From assembly GCF_002067135.1 (NCBI RefSeq), contig NZ_CP020105.1, positions 682,001-746,000 on the forward strand: a DNA stretch of 64,000 nucleotides, written 5' to 3'. A program made the position numbers and the translations under genes. Positions 17,282 to 26,403 of the stretch are shown in pieces. The notes under the pieces are model-generated. The model had not been told where the DNA came from. It did no database searches and saw only the letters and a list, made by a program, of their open reading frames with translations. Each line of letters starts with the position of its first letter. Positions within the stretch are counted from its first letter, which is position 1. The DNA is from Spirosoma rigui (lineage in GTDB: Bacteria > Bacteroidota > Bacteroidia > Cytophagales > Spirosomataceae).

Positions 17282-18643
17282 TTATTTCTTCAGCGCTGCG
17301 TAGTTCTTGTAGAAGTACGGGATGGTTTCAATGCCTTTGTAGAAGTTGAACAGGCCATAGCTCTCGTTGGGCGAGTGCAGGGCATCACTGTCCAGACCAA
17401 AGCCCATCAGGATCGACTTTACACCGAGTTCCTGCTCAAACAAGGCTACAATGGGGATACTGCCCCCACCCCGGGTGGGAATAGGCTTTTTACCCCAGGC
17501 ATCCTCAAACGCTTTACTAGCGGCCGCAAACTCGACCGAGTCAACGGGCGTTACGTAGGGCAGACCACCGTGGTGGGGCTTCACCGTAACCGTTACGCCA
17601 GCAGGGGCAATGGACTCAAAATGTTTCGTGAACAGCTTGGTGATGACATCGGGCGTCTGGTTGGGCACCAGCCGCATGCTGATTTTTGCCGATGCTTTCG
17701 ATGGTAATACCGTCTTGGCTCCTTCGCCCGTGTAGCCCCCCCAGATGCCATTCACGTCCAGCGTTGGCCGGATAGACGTACGCTCGTTGGTCGAGTATCC
17801 TTTTTCGCCCATAACATCGGCAATACCCAGATCCTGCTTATAGTCGTCGAGTACAAATGGAGCTTTGGCCAGTTCGGCCCGTTCTGCGTCGCTCAGGTCG
17901 GCAACGTCATCGTAGAAGCCAGGAATGGTGATGCGCCCGTCGGCGTCATGGAGCGACGCAATCATGCCGGCCAGTACGTTGATCGGGTTGGCAACACCAC
18001 CTCCGTACACGCCGGAATGCAGATCCCGGTTGGGGCCCGTCACCTCAACTTCTACGTAGGAAAGTCCCCGAAGGCCCGTTTCGAGCGATGGCGTTTCGTT
18101 GGAGATAATACTCGTATCGGAGATCAGGATAACGTCGGCGCTGAGCATCTCGCGGTGTTCCGCCACGAACGTACCCAGGTGGTCGGAGCCCACTTCCTCT
18201 TCTCCTTCGATCATGACCTTGACGTTGCAGGGCAGACCGTCGGTAGCCAGCATGGATTCGAGTGCCTTCACATGCATGTAAAACTGCCCTTTATCGTCGC
18301 AGGCACCACGCGCGTAGATGCGCTCATTGCGGATGGTTGGCTCAAACGGGGGCGACAGCCAGAGTTCGTACGGATCGGCAGGCTGTACATCGTAGTGCCC
18401 ATACACGAGTACGGTTGGCCGGCTCGGGTCGACCAGTTTCTCGGCGTACACGATTGGGTGGCCCGGTGTTTCATGCAACGCAGCCTTATCCAGCCCGGCT
18501 GCGGTCAATTTATCCCGGACAAATTCGGCGGCACGCCGAACATCGCCCTTAAATGCAGAATCGGCCGACACCGATGGGATGCGCAGTAATTCGAGCAATT
18601 CGTCGAGAAACCGCTGTTTGTTTTCTTCGAGGTACGTTGTCAT
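17282..18643 (-). CDS. M20 family dipeptidase
   Basis: Zinc metallopeptidase of the CNDP/PepV-like group, 453 residues. Zinc-site motifs: VYGHYDVQPAD near residue 82, RGACDDKGQFYMH near 112, and EGEEEVGSDHLG near 148. The dimerisation domain includes DLHSGVYGGGVANP, and the C-terminus has RGGGSIPI. Cytoplasmic; no signal peptide. It follows plsY after a terminator. Confidence 0.93.
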   Translation of the reverse strand: MTTYLEENKQRFLDELLELLRIPSVSADSAFKGDVRRAAEFVRDKLTAAGLDKAALHETPGHPIVYAEKLVDPSRPTVLVYGHYDVQPADPYELWLSPPFEPTIRNERIYARGACDDKGQFYMHVKALESMLATDGLPCNVKVMIEGEEEVGSDHLGTFVAEHREMLSADVILISDTSIISNETPSLETGLRGLSYVEVEVTGPNRDLHSGVYGGGVANPINVLAGMIASLHDADGRITIPGFYDDVADLSDAERAELAKAPFVLDDYKQDLGIADVMGEKGYSTNERTSIRPTLDVNGIWGGYTGEGAKTVLPSKASAKISMRLVPNQTPDVITKLFTKHFESIAPAGVTVTVKPHHGGLPYVTPVDSVEFAAASKAFEDAWGKKPIPTRGGGSIPIVALFEQELGVKSILMGFGLDSDALHSPNESYGLFNFYKGIETIPYFYKNYAALKK

Positions 18644-18669
18644 GCAGTGGGAAAATCAGCCTCACGCCT

Positions 18670-18718
18670 AAAAAAATTCGCCCCGAAGTTACACACTTTC
18701 GCGTAACCTCGGGGCGAA
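18670..18718 (-). terminator. Rho-independent terminator of plsY
   Basis: On the minus strand the stem TTCGCCCCGAggTTAC/GTAACtTCGGGGCGAA (18677-18718) is followed by seven T. Confidence 0.88.
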
Positions 18719-18737
18719 CCTCTGCGAGGAAGTTAGT

Positions 18738-19400
18738 TTATTGAGCGTCGCGTTTTTTCCGTAGCCGGATCAGAACCGTCCGGTTCTCCTGGCCCCGCAA
18801 CAGGCGACCAATATTTTTTTGGTGGGTAAGCACGACCATCAGAAAGACCACGAATCCAAATACGATAAGCAACGGGCTTTCTTTCTGCCCGAAAATGCGC
18901 AGCAACAGCAGTACGGGGAAAGCCAGAGCAGCCAGTATAGATCCCAGCGATACGTACTGCGAGGCAATAACCACCAGCAGGAAAATACCAATGCAGACAA
19001 GCGCCATTTCGGGATGCACGGCCAGCACCATACCCAGCAGAGAAGCAACGCCTTTCCCTCCTTTGAATTCGGCAAAAATCGGATACAGGTGCCCGATGAC
19101 GGCAATCAGCCCGAAGACGATTTTGAACGTCATGATCTCGGTTTCGGTAATGACGTCTGCGTACCAGAGTAACGTCGACAGGATAGCAGCCGTGTAGCCT
19201 TTCAACACGTCGACCAGCATAACGACCGTACCGGCCCGTTTGCCCAGCACCCGGAATACATTCGTTGCGCCCGCGTTACCGCTGCCGTGCTGACGAACGT
19301 CGACACCAAAAAAACCCTGACCGTACCATACCGCCGTGGGGATGGATCCAATCAGGTAAGCGACTATACACGTAACACAAATTAGAAAAATATTCATCAA
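18738..19400 (-). CDS. plsY: Glycerol-3-phosphate acyltransferase PlsY
   Basis: Integral membrane enzyme that moves acyl from acyl-phosphate to glycerol-3-phosphate, the first step of phospholipid synthesis. 220 residues with at least five hydrophobic segments. PlsY motifs: GSIPTAVWYG, GSGNAGATNVFRVLGKRAG and FKGGKGVAS. The start is MMNIFLICV (tandem ATG). Confidence 0.95.
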   Translation of the reverse strand: MMNIFLICVTCIVAYLIGSIPTAVWYGQGFFGVDVRQHGSGNAGATNVFRVLGKRAGTVVMLVDVLKGYTAAILSTLLWYADVITETEIMTFKIVFGLIAVIGHLYPIFAEFKGGKGVASLLGMVLAVHPEMALVCIGIFLLVVIASQYVSLGSILAALAFPVLLLLRIFGQKESPLLIVFGFVVFLMVVLTHQKNIGRLLRGQENRTVLIRLRKKRDAQ

Positions 19401-19556
19401 GGGAACTGCCTCAGTAGCCGCAGTAAATAAGAAATGACAAACTGGATCGACGAATGAAGTGAGGTGAACAGAGTTCCAAAATTAGGCTATTGTTACTAAT
19501 TTCCCAACCGTGTAGTCTAGCAGCCACTGGCTTACTTATCCTACGAACCCATGAAC

Positions 19557-20837
19557 CTACTTTCCTCCAACAATAACTTCGCGTAAATCATTCGGCGACA
19601 GGTAAGTTACTGCCGTTTCCATAATATCGGCTGCCGTAACGCTCCGCATGCGCTGGATGTAGGTTGTCAGGAAATCGGCGGGCAGGTCGTCCAGCAAAAT
19701 CACTTTGTACCGATCGGCAATTTCGAAGGGCGTATTGAGCGAGCCGACAAATTCGCCCGCCATGAAGTTCTTAACCGTCTCCAGTTCGTCGGCCGAGACG
19801 GGCTCCGTTTGCAACACCCGTATCTCTTTCCGGATCTCATCCAGCGTCTGCTGGGTATTCTCTTTATTGACATCCGTTCCGATCAGGAAATATCCATCCC
19901 GCCGAAACGACGGCATATTTGAGGAGATGCCGTAGGTAAATCCTTTTTCTTCCCGGATATTTTTCATGAGCCGGGAGCCAAAATACCCACCCAGAATTTC
20001 ATTCGTCACCAGCATCTTGAAGAAGTCGGGATGCGACCGGGTAAACAACCGGCGGCCCACTCGGATAGACGACTGGATACTGTCGGGCTTCTCAGCCAGT
20101 ACAGGCAAGGTATCATCTGCGGGCAGCCCGCCCGAAAAGGCAACCAGCTGATCGGTCCGGACCGGCAACTGGCCCAGCTCCCGGTTAATCAGCAGGACTT
20201 CATTTTCCGCAGCCTGTCCGGCTACTACCAGCTGGAAGGGACGGTTACGGATAGCGCGCTCGTAAAAGTCAACGACGCCCTCACGCGTTAGTTGCTCAAT
20301 CGCGTCGGGTCGCTGGCTCCGGCCGTAGGGGTGATCAAATCCAAACAGCTTTTCGCGAAACAGCACCCCAGCCAGATACGCATTCTTCTCGTAGTTGACG
20401 CGCAGGTTTTGCAGGGTAATGTTGCGCAGTTCGTCCAGTTCTTTCTGCGGAAAGGTGGGTTCGGTAAGCAACTCCCGAAGCACGGGCAGTACGTTGGGCA
20501 GAAATTTAGTCAGGCAGTAGATGACCATACTGGCCCGGTCAGGACCACTGTTCAGCTCCAGGAAAGCACCGTAGCGATCGAAGTATTCACTGATCTGGGC
20601 CGATGTGCGGGACGCGGTGCCTTCAGCCAGCATTTTTTGGGCAAAAAACGCGGTGCCGGGCGTTTGTTCGTACCAGGTTCCAGCGTCAAATACGCACTCC
20701 AGCCGCAGCACAGGTTGCTGCTCAACGGCAATCAGGTGCAGTAAAATACCGTTGTCCAGTGTATGCTGCTGAACGGCAGGAAGCTGAATTTCCTGGATGG
20801 CCTGAAAAGCCGGCGACTGTGTTCTGTCTAGAATCAT
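19557..20837 (-). CDS. M16 peptidase homologue lacking the zinc-binding motif
   Basis: 426 residues with an insulinase-like N-terminal and C-terminal half; RLMKNIREEKGFTYGISS is the usual M16 C-terminal motif. Where active members carry HxxEH inside 'GtAHFLEHM', this reads GTAFFAQKMLAEGT, so both His and the Glu are replaced. It should be catalytically inactive, like the non-catalytic partner of paired M16 enzymes, but no active partner is in the window. No signal peptide. It lies between porV and plsY on the same strand, separated from porV by a hairpin. Confidence 0.88.
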   Translation of the reverse strand: MILDRTQSPAFQAIQEIQLPAVQQHTLDNGILLHLIAVEQQPVLRLECVFDAGTWYEQTPGTAFFAQKMLAEGTASRTSAQISEYFDRYGAFLELNSGPDRASMVIYCLTKFLPNVLPVLRELLTEPTFPQKELDELRNITLQNLRVNYEKNAYLAGVLFREKLFGFDHPYGRSQRPDAIEQLTREGVVDFYERAIRNRPFQLVVAGQAAENEVLLINRELGQLPVRTDQLVAFSGGLPADDTLPVLAEKPDSIQSSIRVGRRLFTRSHPDFFKMLVTNEILGGYFGSRLMKNIREEKGFTYGISSNMPSFRRDGYFLIGTDVNKENTQQTLDEIRKEIRVLQTEPVSADELETVKNFMAGEFVGSLNTPFEIADRYKVILLDDLPADFLTTYIQRMRSVTAADIMETAVTYLSPNDLREVIVGGK

Positions 20838-20861
20838 TGGTGCGAAAACGAGATAAAATAA

Positions 20862-20887
20862 AATGGCATTCCGGGTAGAATGCCATT
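20862..20887 (-). terminator. Terminator hairpin of porV
   Basis: Perfect 10-bp stem AATGGCATTC/GAATGCCATT with a 6-nt loop; on the minus strand it is followed by a T-rich tail (TTATTTTATC). Confidence 0.75.
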
Positions 20888-20927
20888 GGTAACGTCAACA
20901 TAGCCTGCGGAGAAACACAGGTACGGC

Positions 20928-22130
20928 TTAGTTTTCGTCGGCGCTGGATACGTCGTCGTTAAGCACGCTATTGGCGCCATTCAGATTCAGCAGTAACGAA
21001 ATCCGGAACGTCTGCGACAGAGGGCTTCCCTGCTGCACGGGCAGCAAATAAGAGAAGTCAACCCCAAACCGGTCCTGAAGCCGTAGACCCAGACCTGTCG
21101 TGACGTATTTACGTCCGCCTTTGGTATTCGATTCGCCGAAATAACCGGCCCGAACGGCAAACTGTTCGTTGTACCAGTACTCGATCCCGGTCGATATGGT
21201 GAACTCCCGGAGCTCCTCGCTGAAACCACCGGGCGCGTCGGTAAAGGAACCGAAAACGGAGCTGAAGTAATTCTTATTGGCGTTGATGTTGGTTGGCGTC
21301 CCGTTCACATTCTGAATGTTCGGGGTAGGCACCATCAGCTTATTTACGTCGGCAATGATATTGAACTTGTTGTACTGATCGGCGTAATACGTAATAGCCG
21401 TACCCAACCGCAGGTTCGTTGGAATGAAATACCGCTCGTTGCCGCCGTAGTTGATCCGGCCGCCCAGGTTGGAGATCATCCCCCCGAAGGCCCAGCCCAG
21501 TCCTTTACCCGTTGCATTGTCACGCGCTTCGTTGCGGTAAAAGGCGCTGATGTCGGCAGCCGCCGTAGCACCCGGCTTCAGACCAGGCGTACTGCTTCCG
21601 GAAGCCAGGTTAGAGTTGAGGTATTTAAGGTCGACACCCAGCGAGAAGTTACGCGATAGCCGCTGCGCGAACGTAGCGGTGATGGCATACTCGCGGGAGT
21701 TGAAGGTACCGGCAGCCACGCCCGTTGCCGTCGTGAAGTTAACGGTACCCAAGTCGAAGTACATGAGCGAACCACCCACTACCGAGTTTTTGCCTACTTT
21801 GGAATAGCCACTCAGGTAGGTGTAGTACATATCGCCAATCAGTTCGCGCAACCAGGGCGTGTAGGAGATCGATGCACCTTTGTCCTGTTTGGCAAACACC
21901 AGCTTCGAGGGGTTCCAGAAGATAGCATTGGCATCGGCATCACCCAGGGCAACACCCGCTTCACCCAGCGCGCCGGAGCGGGCATCGGGTGTGAAATTCA
22001 GGAAGGGTACAGACGATGTCGGAACATTCAGTGCCTGACCATTCAGGTTTGTGGGAGTAGACTGGGCGGAAACGACGAGGGGAACAAAACTGCAAACGCC
22101 GAGAAGAACACGAAAAAAATTGTGCTTCAT
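20928..22130 (-). CDS. porV: Type IX secretion system outer-membrane protein PorV
   Basis: Shuttle protein that carries T9SS cargo from the SprA translocon to the PorU attachment complex. The start is taken at MKHNFFRVLL (22130), which begins a signal peptide ending near SAQS; an upstream ATG at 22157 adds a non-signal leader. FLNFTPDARSGALGEAGVALGD is the PorV/FadL-like opening, with NAIFWNPSKLVFAK soon after. About 400 residues of beta-barrel follow. It lies 115 bp downstream of porU, a conserved order in Bacteroidota. Confidence 0.93.
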   Translation of the reverse strand: MKHNFFRVLLGVCSFVPLVVSAQSTPTNLNGQALNVPTSSVPFLNFTPDARSGALGEAGVALGDADANAIFWNPSKLVFAKQDKGASISYTPWLRELIGDMYYTYLSGYSKVGKNSVVGGSLMYFDLGTVNFTTATGVAAGTFNSREYAITATFAQRLSRNFSLGVDLKYLNSNLASGSSTPGLKPGATAAADISAFYRNEARDNATGKGLGWAFGGMISNLGGRINYGGNERYFIPTNLRLGTAITYYADQYNKFNIIADVNKLMVPTPNIQNVNGTPTNINANKNYFSSVFGSFTDAPGGFSEELREFTISTGIEYWYNEQFAVRAGYFGESNTKGGRKYVTTGLGLRLQDRFGVDFSYLLPVQQGSPLSQTFRISLLLNLNGANSVLNDDVSSADEN

Positions 22131-22245
22131 ACAAAAAGTGTTGGTCAACGACAGCAACTGATGGTGGAAGGATAGCAGTTCTGCGTGGTCAAAATTACAA
22201 GGAAACGTTGGATTAGAAAAAAGTGGGTCAATTTAAACCGGCAAT

Positions 22246-25200
22246 TCATTTTAATAATAGTAACCGGCTCTTTCCTACGGCCGAAGAGCCATCGACGGCC
22301 GAACGAACCTGTAGACGAATGACATACGGGCCGTTTGGCAGCGGTTGTCCCGCCGTCGTCTGCCCGTTCCAGGTCCCGACAGCCAGCGTTGCCGGACAGT
22401 CAGAACACTGCCCCGCCTGCTGATTTACTAGACGGCCGCTGAGATCGTAGATATCGACAGTCCAGTCCAGTGGGTCCCCCGTTCGGTTCAGTTCAACGGT
22501 GAGCGTCGCTTCCGTACGAATGGGGTTAGGCGTGGCTCCCAGGGTGCGCACCGCCAGCCCCAGCGGCTCGGAAACTACTATGCTCAACGCCCCCTCCACT
22601 GAATTATTGTTTATATCCCACGCCTTCACGCGTACCTTATAGTTACCCGGTGTCACATTTCGGAACGTATAGCGTGCTTCACCCTGCCGCCCGCTACTGC
22701 CATCGGCTACAAACACATCGTTAAGAACAACGGGCGGCTGGTTGTCCAGTTGCGCCGTCAGTTCATGCCCCAGTCCCGAACGCGCTATGTTGATACCCTG
22801 GTTATCGACCAGGCCAATGCGCAGTGTTACGTCCGGACCAGTCACCTGAACGACATCGCCCTGCGTTGTTCCCTCGACGATAGAAAGTGTCATAACGGGC
22901 GGCTCCGTATCGAAAGTATCGGCTAGTACACTGCTGCCCACTCGCAAACTGTCGTAACTCCCGAAAGCGTCGAGCAGGCTATCGGCCTGGATAGCGTAGC
23001 TGTAGAGTTTAGCCTGGCCAACGGTATAATCGATATCTTTGGGCATGGTGAACCGAACTACGAACCGCCCCTGCTGCACCGGCACCTGACCCGTAAAAAT
23101 CGTATTCGAGAACGACTGGTAATTCATTTTAGGACTATCAGCTTCGGCCCCCAGGGTCGTTTTGGTCGTTGCCTTGTCATACAGCGTTACCCGCAGCGTA
23201 CCCGTGAAATCAGTCAATCGCTGTCCCTGCTGCTGCACTTCACCCGTTAGCTCAACAGCCTGGAGCGCCCGCAACGTATCCGGCCGACTACCGGTTACAG
23301 TCCGACCATTCACCTGTGTAAGCACTACCTGCGCTTTGGGGTAAGCCAGACGCATGGATGGATCGCCCAGGAGCGCAAAGTTACGGTTGACCGGTCCGCT
23401 CAAACTGTTGTTCTTCGTAATCCGCATCACGTCACCCAGCCTGGGCATCTCCCCGTCGATCGGACGGAAAACGGCTTTGTAAAAAGCGTCATTCAGCAGA
23501 AAGTTAGTATTGGCGTAGACGGGGCGCGTCGTGGTCAGCAGCCCAACCGCACCACCCGTCCGACTCAGCAGCAGCAGCTCGGCTCCGGATGTGGTATTCG
23601 GATCATCATAGCGCCCGAACTGGCAGGTAGCCGTTACGAACAACGGTAGCCGCTTGTTTTTCCACGACTGAATTTCCTGCAGGGTAACGATCTGCTCATC
23701 AGCCAGCGTCAATACGCCACCGTGTCCGCTATAGTTGACAATCAGCCGACCATCGGTAACGGCACGAGTAATCCGCTCATTGACCAGGGGTGCTTTCTGA
23801 CCACCGTCGAACGTTTCCTGCGGAAAATCGCCCAGGAAAATCCGTTCGGGCCGGTAAGCCGGGGCCTGGCTTTCAATGCTGACGGCCAGCTTATCGGCAT
23901 CTTTCTGGTGAATATTGTAGTCCCCATCATCGGCAATGAGCGTCACCTGCGTTTGCCAGTCGCCCACCAGGGCGGGGTCGGTAGCGTACCGGATCAGCTT
24001 ATCGACAACGGTCCGGGCTTCATCGATCGACTTGACAGGCAGCCGTCCTACCCCCACTTCCATCCGGTGATCGTCCGCGCCCGATTCAGGCCAGTCGCCT
24101 TCGGTAGCGTCCATAAACCCAAAATAGTCGTCCGACGAATAGCTCTCAACGGGATGTAATGACTGACGGCTTTCGTAAACGGGTACCATATTCGCCTGCT
24201 GGCCGGCGCTGACCTGTTGGTAGATATTCTTGTAATCGAACGTAGCGTCGCCCATCAGCAGCACATAGCGCAGTTGGTTCGGCTGTTTCTGGTAGAAATA
24301 TCGGATCGCATCCCGGATGGCGGTGGGGTCAGGCTGACCGGAACCAAACTCATTAAAGACCTGCGCCGTAGTCACGACCAGCACCGCGAGCTTTTCGTTC
24401 TGCCGACGGAAGGCAGCCAGCCGTTCGGCCTGATCGAGCCAGGCCGCGGGGGTTACAATGAGCAGATTAGGAGATGGCTGCCCCCGCAGGTTCTGATTGC
24501 CTACGGTTGCCAGCGATACAGGTGACCGGAACTGGGCATCGGTGAACAGCATATAATCGCTGCGAGTGGTACTGATCCAGCCAGCCTCCTGCGCGGCTGA
24601 CCGCACATAAGCCTGCTCAATGGGTCGCAATGGATCCGTTACGTCCCAGACCCGCAGGCTGGCAGTAGTCTGCCGGACGGCGACCTGCCCGGCGGCCACT
24701 TGGCGAACCCAGGTAGGTTGCTCATACTGCCGCAGTTCGCGCCGGGCCTGAACCGCCAGAAAGTCGAGGTAACCCACCGCCGAGCGTTGAGTACTGTTTA
24801 AAAAAGTCAGGGCTAGCCGAATGGGACTTGTAACCGGTCCGGGAACAACAGAAAACGTATCCGTCCGGACAACGCCCTGGTAGTCGTATTCAGCCCCCGA
24901 AATGGCAGGCACGAGCACGTTCCCCACCGTTTGACTGTTGAACTGCAGCCGGAATTCAATGGGAGTAAGCGCTCCGGCCATAACCGAAGCCGTCAACCGA
25001 ACTGGCATGCCAGCCACCAGCCCCGGCATATCGAAAGGAATGGTCTGGGTTGTGTCGAGCGACATATACTCGCCCAGCCACTCCCGGCCGGAGTGAACCC
25101 GCTGGAGCTTTTTTATTTCTTTTTCGTGAAACTGGTAATCATCGAACGTAGTAACCAATGGCGTAGCGGTCACCGCTCCGGCCGGGCGGCTGCTCACGCG

Positions 25201-25704
25201 CAGCCCCGCCGAGGGTCCAATGGTTACGTAATAAAATGTCGTGTCGGTGTAGGGGTTGATCTGATGGCCAAACCGCCGGGTCAGCGTATCGTAACGGATG
25301 GTGTGCGGACTTTGTCCGACAAACAGAATAGCGTCGCCCGCGTCGAAACGCCCATCGGACTCACCGGTCACCTGGATCGCGTTTTCGGTCAGGTCAACAG
25401 CGCGGGGCGCTGCGTTTAGTTGCGGCAGTGGTGCTCCGCCGTTACCATACAAACGAATCCGGCGCGGATCGGCCGAGGCAAAGGCCGGATTGAGCCGCGC
25501 AAGAGCCGCCTGATCGAGCCGGTATACTCCCGATTGCGTCACGCCAATCTTGACCCAGACGCCCTGCTGCAGCACCGACTGAGCCAGCGATGGGATCGAC
25601 GCAAGGATCAGGAGTGCGCAGGAAATGAATCCTGCAAGCCAGCCACGCCGGTCAGGACGACCAGCCTTTCGTTTGCTCCCTCCTGCTTCCCGGCTAGTAT
25701 TCAT
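22246..25704 (-). CDS. porU: Type IX secretion system sortase PorU (C25 peptidase)
   Basis: 1152 residues. Signal peptide to about residue 42 after a charged N-terminus (GGSKRKAGRPDRRG). Gingipain-like C25 domain with the catalytic pair in NYSGHGG (His near 661) and FVTATCQFGRYDDP (Cys near 692). Ig-like modules follow. The C-terminal region (NPIRTEATLTVEL ... VDIYDLSGRLV ... LPNGPYVIRL) is a T9SS-type sorting domain, as in known PorU. It removes cargo C-terminal domains and attaches cargo to A-LPS at the cell surface. It is upstream of porV; other T9SS genes are elsewhere. Confidence 0.94.
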   Translation of the reverse strand: MNTSREAGGSKRKAGRPDRRGWLAGFISCALLILASIPSLAQSVLQQGVWVKIGVTQSGVYRLDQAALARLNPAFASADPRRIRLYGNGGAPLPQLNAAPRAVDLTENAIQVTGESDGRFDAGDAILFVGQSPHTIRYDTLTRRFGHQINPYTDTTFYYVTIGPSAGLRVSSRPAGAVTATPLVTTFDDYQFHEKEIKKLQRVHSGREWLGEYMSLDTTQTIPFDMPGLVAGMPVRLTASVMAGALTPIEFRLQFNSQTVGNVLVPAISGAEYDYQGVVRTDTFSVVPGPVTSPIRLALTFLNSTQRSAVGYLDFLAVQARRELRQYEQPTWVRQVAAGQVAVRQTTASLRVWDVTDPLRPIEQAYVRSAAQEAGWISTTRSDYMLFTDAQFRSPVSLATVGNQNLRGQPSPNLLIVTPAAWLDQAERLAAFRRQNEKLAVLVVTTAQVFNEFGSGQPDPTAIRDAIRYFYQKQPNQLRYVLLMGDATFDYKNIYQQVSAGQQANMVPVYESRQSLHPVESYSSDDYFGFMDATEGDWPESGADDHRMEVGVGRLPVKSIDEARTVVDKLIRYATDPALVGDWQTQVTLIADDGDYNIHQKDADKLAVSIESQAPAYRPERIFLGDFPQETFDGGQKAPLVNERITRAVTDGRLIVNYSGHGGVLTLADEQIVTLQEIQSWKNKRLPLFVTATCQFGRYDDPNTTSGAELLLLSRTGGAVGLLTTTRPVYANTNFLLNDAFYKAVFRPIDGEMPRLGDVMRITKNNSLSGPVNRNFALLGDPSMRLAYPKAQVVLTQVNGRTVTGSRPDTLRALQAVELTGEVQQQGQRLTDFTGTLRVTLYDKATTKTTLGAEADSPKMNYQSFSNTIFTGQVPVQQGRFVVRFTMPKDIDYTVGQAKLYSYAIQADSLLDAFGSYDSLRVGSSVLADTFDTEPPVMTLSIVEGTTQGDVVQVTGPDVTLRIGLVDNQGINIARSGLGHELTAQLDNQPPVVLNDVFVADGSSGRQGEARYTFRNVTPGNYKVRVKAWDINNNSVEGALSIVVSEPLGLAVRTLGATPNPIRTEATLTVELNRTGDPLDWTVDIYDLSGRLVNQQAGQCSDCPATLAVGTWNGQTTAGQPLPNGPYVIRLQVRSAVDGSSAVGKSRLLLLK

Positions 25705-25725
25705 TACGCATGTGTTCCTGTTCTT

Positions 25726-26340
25726 TTATTCGCTGACATCTACCAGCGCGTGGGCCAGAATAGCGTAGGACCTTCCCGACACCACCTCTTTACAAACGAC
25801 GCGGGTTCGGCGCATGGTACCACGCACGTAGGTCTTTTTTGCAAACCGGAACGACTGGCCTTCCCGCACATCGCGGAGCAGCACCTGACCGGCCTGGGCA
25901 GGCTCGGTTGTGGCCGTCGGATCAGTTTGCCGTAGTGCCAGCATCAGCGCCGGACTGGCCGACGTCGTAGCAGCTGGCCGGGCCATATAATTCCGAAGTG
26001 GCTCCAGGATCGGAGCCGGGAAAACAGCTTCTGTCAGCAGGGGTTGCATAAGCCGTTGAAAAGCTGTTTGCCACGACCGCCCGTGCGGTTTTCCGCGCTT
26101 ACGAAGCGTCTGGTGCACCGCTGCGTGGGCTACTTCGTGGATGTATGTAATCAGAAAGGCGTGTGGGTTCAGATCGGCATTGACGGTAATGAACGTATCC
26201 CCCTCTGGTAATACCCGGAAATCGCCCAGCCGCGTCCGCCGTGGTTTTACCACTCGAAAAGTAAAGCGGTACTGATGCCAGAGTGTCCGGCCGTATGCCG
26301 CCGATGCTGCTGGCAAGTAGGTGTCAAATAAATCGGTCAA
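25726..26340 (-). CDS. SprT-like zinc metallopeptidase domain protein
   Basis: 204 residues. The SprT-like core is near the N-terminus: THEVAHAA-type zinc motif (IHEVAHAAVH, about residue 69) and the third ligand in KPHGRSWQTAF. The C-terminal half has the SprT zinc-ribbon-like region reduced to RFAKKTYVRGTMRRTRVVCKEVVSGRSY with few Cys, so metal binding there is doubtful. Function in bacteria is unknown. 21 bp separate it from porU; possibly cotranscribed. Confidence 0.85.
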   Translation of the reverse strand: MTDLFDTYLPAASAAYGRTLWHQYRFTFRVVKPRRTRLGDFRVLPEGDTFITVNADLNPHAFLITYIHEVAHAAVHQTLRKRGKPHGRSWQTAFQRLMQPLLTEAVFPAPILEPLRNYMARPAATTSASPALMLALRQTDPTATTEPAQAGQVLLRDVREGQSFRFAKKTYVRGTMRRTRVVCKEVVSGRSYAILAHALVDVSE

Positions 26341-26403
26341 AATAACAAACCTGTTTAGGTTGCCTATGCGGCTTACTGCATCCTGAACGGCCAGGATACG
26401 TTC

